Shown: positions 62,586-64,000 of the stretch, one piece after another
Position numbering within the stretch: position 1 is the stretch's first letter
Layout: each line of letters begins with the position of its first letter
NCBI GenBank assembly: GCA_025350695.1
Contig: JANXXI010000386.1
Span: 1-64,000, forward strand
Direction: 5' to 3'
From: Acidobacteriota bacterium
GTDB taxonomy: Bacteria; Acidobacteriota; Terriglobia; Bryobacterales; Bryobacteraceae
DNA length: 64,000 nt
Position numbers and translations under genes: made by a program
Notes under the pieces: model-generated
Told to the model about the DNA's origin: nothing
The model's database searches: none
What the model saw: only the letters and a program-made list of their open reading frames with translations

Positions 62586-64000
62586 CGGTCGAACTGCTGT
62601 TTCATTTCCTGGTCGATCCGCAACGCCAGCCCGTCTTTGTATGTTTCATAGGGTAGGTACAGGTCTCCGTGGTCGCGACCGGGCACAATCTCACAGGCGT
62701 CTTCCCTGCCCTTCGACTTCAGGAATCCACACAGCATTGTGGCCGCTTCTTCCAAGTGAAAAGTGTCTTGCGATCCGACAACCAAACGAATTTTTCCGCG
62801 TAACTTTGGCCCAAGCGTGGCCCAGTTCTCCTCTACAATTCGACGAATATCGTAGCGCTTCCAATACTCCTGTACAACGGGATCTTGCACGCCAGTCACC
62901 CGATTGAACAACTGCATCGGCCGTCCATCTGGCCCCTTAGGGCTGAACGCCCAATCAAAAGAAGCAAGCTGCCCACCCACGGGGCCCGCCACTTCTTCTT
63001 GGCGTAAAAACTCTTCAAAGGTGGCGACATCCTTGCCCTTGTCGCGCACCAACCAGACCGGTTTGCCGTCCAGCTTTTGAAAGGCGAGCTGAGCTGAACC
63101 AGGAGTAGCGTCAATGCCTGTGAAGCTATGGAAATCAACTGGATCTGGGGCCGTTGGCCATGTGCCTCCAAAGAAATCAGGATACGCAACCTGCAACCAG
63201 AGCGTGGACCAACCACCGGACGAATGCCCCGTCAGGAACCGTGCGCCGGGGTTTGGAACCAGCTTGTACTTCTTTTCGAGGTAAGGAATGAACTCCGTGG
63301 TGAGCGCCGCGCCCCAGGGACCATTGTTTACCGAATCGGCAAAGACGTGATGCCCTGTTGGAAACGAAGCATTCAAAAACACGTGAACCATTTCGGCATA
63401 CTTACCTTCGCCAATCTGTTTGCGAATATTGCCGCCTTGATTCCACGCCGCACGGTGGTTACCGCCGAAGCCGTGAACACGATATACGGTGGGGTAACGA
63501 GTCTTCGGGTTCTTACCATAATCCGGTGGCAACACCACGCCAGCCTGAATCATAATGGGCCGTCCCCAGAATGCAGTCAGCAGGGGGCTCTCGAATTCAA
63601 CGAGTTCGATGCCTTCCACTTCCTTCGGTTGAGACCGCGGCGGGGTAACAATGGAAAGCTTCAACGCAACCGGTTGAACAGTGGCCGGATCCCACTCCTT
63701 AACTCCGACCACTTCGCTTTGAAGATCTCCGGCATCCTGTCCGCCGCTGGCGAAACTGTGATTAGGGTCTAGCAGCGCCATGAACTCCCACGCGCCCGCA
63801 GGAGCCTCCGAAAAGGGTTTAGGATAAGCTTTCAAGTCAGGGTCGAACGTCACTGTCTGCCCAGGCGCGATGTGTTCAAACTCCATTGCCGCAAACCATG
63901 TGGCTCCGGGCACAAAGCTGGTGGATATGCGCGAGCGGTCTTTAACGCCCTTGGCCATCAACACGAACAACCTGCCCGAGGCCCCTTTTGGAGCAATCGC
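62561..64000 (-). CDS. Secreted or cytosolic esterase/alpha-beta hydrolase (5' end outside window)
   Basis: The frame is open past the track start at 63970 to the right edge (APKGASGRLFVLMAKG), so the start lies outside; at least 479 codons are visible. Putative-esterase family (EsterD/Fes-like): PTVYRVHGFGGNHRAAWNQGG, FLNASFPTGHHVFADSVNNGPWG, nucleophile GHSSGGWSTLW and VPGRDHGDLY with the catalytic His. An N-terminal ~150-residue domain precedes the hydrolase. Substrate unknown. Convergent with glcF. Confidence 0.85.
   Translation of the reverse strand, partial: AIAPKGASGRLFVLMAKGVKDRSRISTSFVPGATWFAAMEFEHIAPGQTVTFDPDLKAYPKPFSEAPAGAWEFMALLDPNHSFASGGQDAGDLQSEVVGVKEWDPATVQPVALKLSIVTPPRSQPKEVEGIELVEFESPLLTAFWGRPIMIQAGVVLPPDYGKNPKTRYPTVYRVHGFGGNHRAAWNQGGNIRKQIGEGKYAEMVHVFLNASFPTGHHVFADSVNNGPWGAALTTEFIPYLEKKYKLVPNPGARFLTGHSSGGWSTLWLQVAYPDFFGGTWPTAPDPVDFHSFTGIDATPGSAQLAFQKLDGKPVWLVRDKGKDVATFEEFLRQEEVAGPVGGQLASFDWAFSPKGPDGRPMQLFNRVTGVQDPVVQEYWKRYDIRRIVEENWATLGPKLRGKIRLVVGSQDTFHLEEAATMLCGFLKSKGREDACEIVPGRDHGDLYLPYETYKDGLALRIDQEMKQQFDRYLPPKRR

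Overview
The window looks like a chromosome segment of an acidobacterium of the Solibacter/Bryobacter type. The signs are several secreted proteins ending in the IPT-like TIGR03437-type domain that is expanded in that group, CHRD and FG-GAP/ASPIC-UnbV secreted proteins, sulfatases with Tat-like leaders, DUF6807 and ThuA proteins, and moderately high GC. The taxonomy is inferred from gene content only. No rRNA, tRNA, CRISPR, insertion sequence or phage module was recognised.

Layout. 1-13745 (minus): one tight operon, read from the right: DUF4159 protein, membrane vWA protein, caspase-fold protein without its catalytic Cys, TPR/HExxH lipoprotein, MoxR AAA+ ATPase, DUF58, BatA-type vWA protein and a DUF4175-like Gln/Gly-rich membrane protein that runs off the left edge. 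It looks like an envelope-associated MoxR/vWA machine with two protease-like partners. 14088-15903: a sugar isomerase-like TIM barrel and a truncated TIGR03437-type protein. 15983-23264 (minus): TPR/FG-GAP/UnbV protein, five-heme cytochrome with TPRs, and a CRTAC1-type protein, all coupled by ATGA overlaps. 23316-28860: CHRD x3 protein, a small hypothetical, an ArsC-like protein with an in-frame UGA (probable selenoprotein) and a TIGR03437-type secreted protein. 28939-33717 (plus): MFS exporter, queC, queE, DedA, ThuA and DUF697, all nearly contiguous. 33727-36576: iolB, thiE and an amino acid permease. 36592-38130: small ORFs and a decayed beta-lactamase-like gene. 38129-42817 (minus): D-aminoacylase-like amidohydrolase with a tiny membrane ORF upstream, DUF6807 protein, orphan sugar-binding protein and a hypothetical. 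42914-47061 (plus): sulfatase interrupted by TGA, PQQ-propeller protein and a second sulfatase. 47051-53040: Uma2, leuABCD (minus) and a divergent LysR regulator with two T-N11-A dyads between them. 53041-56653: a decayed region with a composite pseudogene and a frameshifted NmrA-type gene. 56665-64000: secreted PPC-domain protein, YraN, GalT, thymidine kinase, a REPIN-like inverted repeat, an NTF2-like protein, GlcE-GlcF and a partial esterase.

The items most worth a second look are the probable selenocysteine ArsC-like protein with a SECIS-like hairpin, the eight-gene MoxR/vWA operon with a Cys-less caspase fold, the TPR/multiheme/UnbV operon, and a dispersed repeat whose copies supply the stop codons or 3' ends of several genes.
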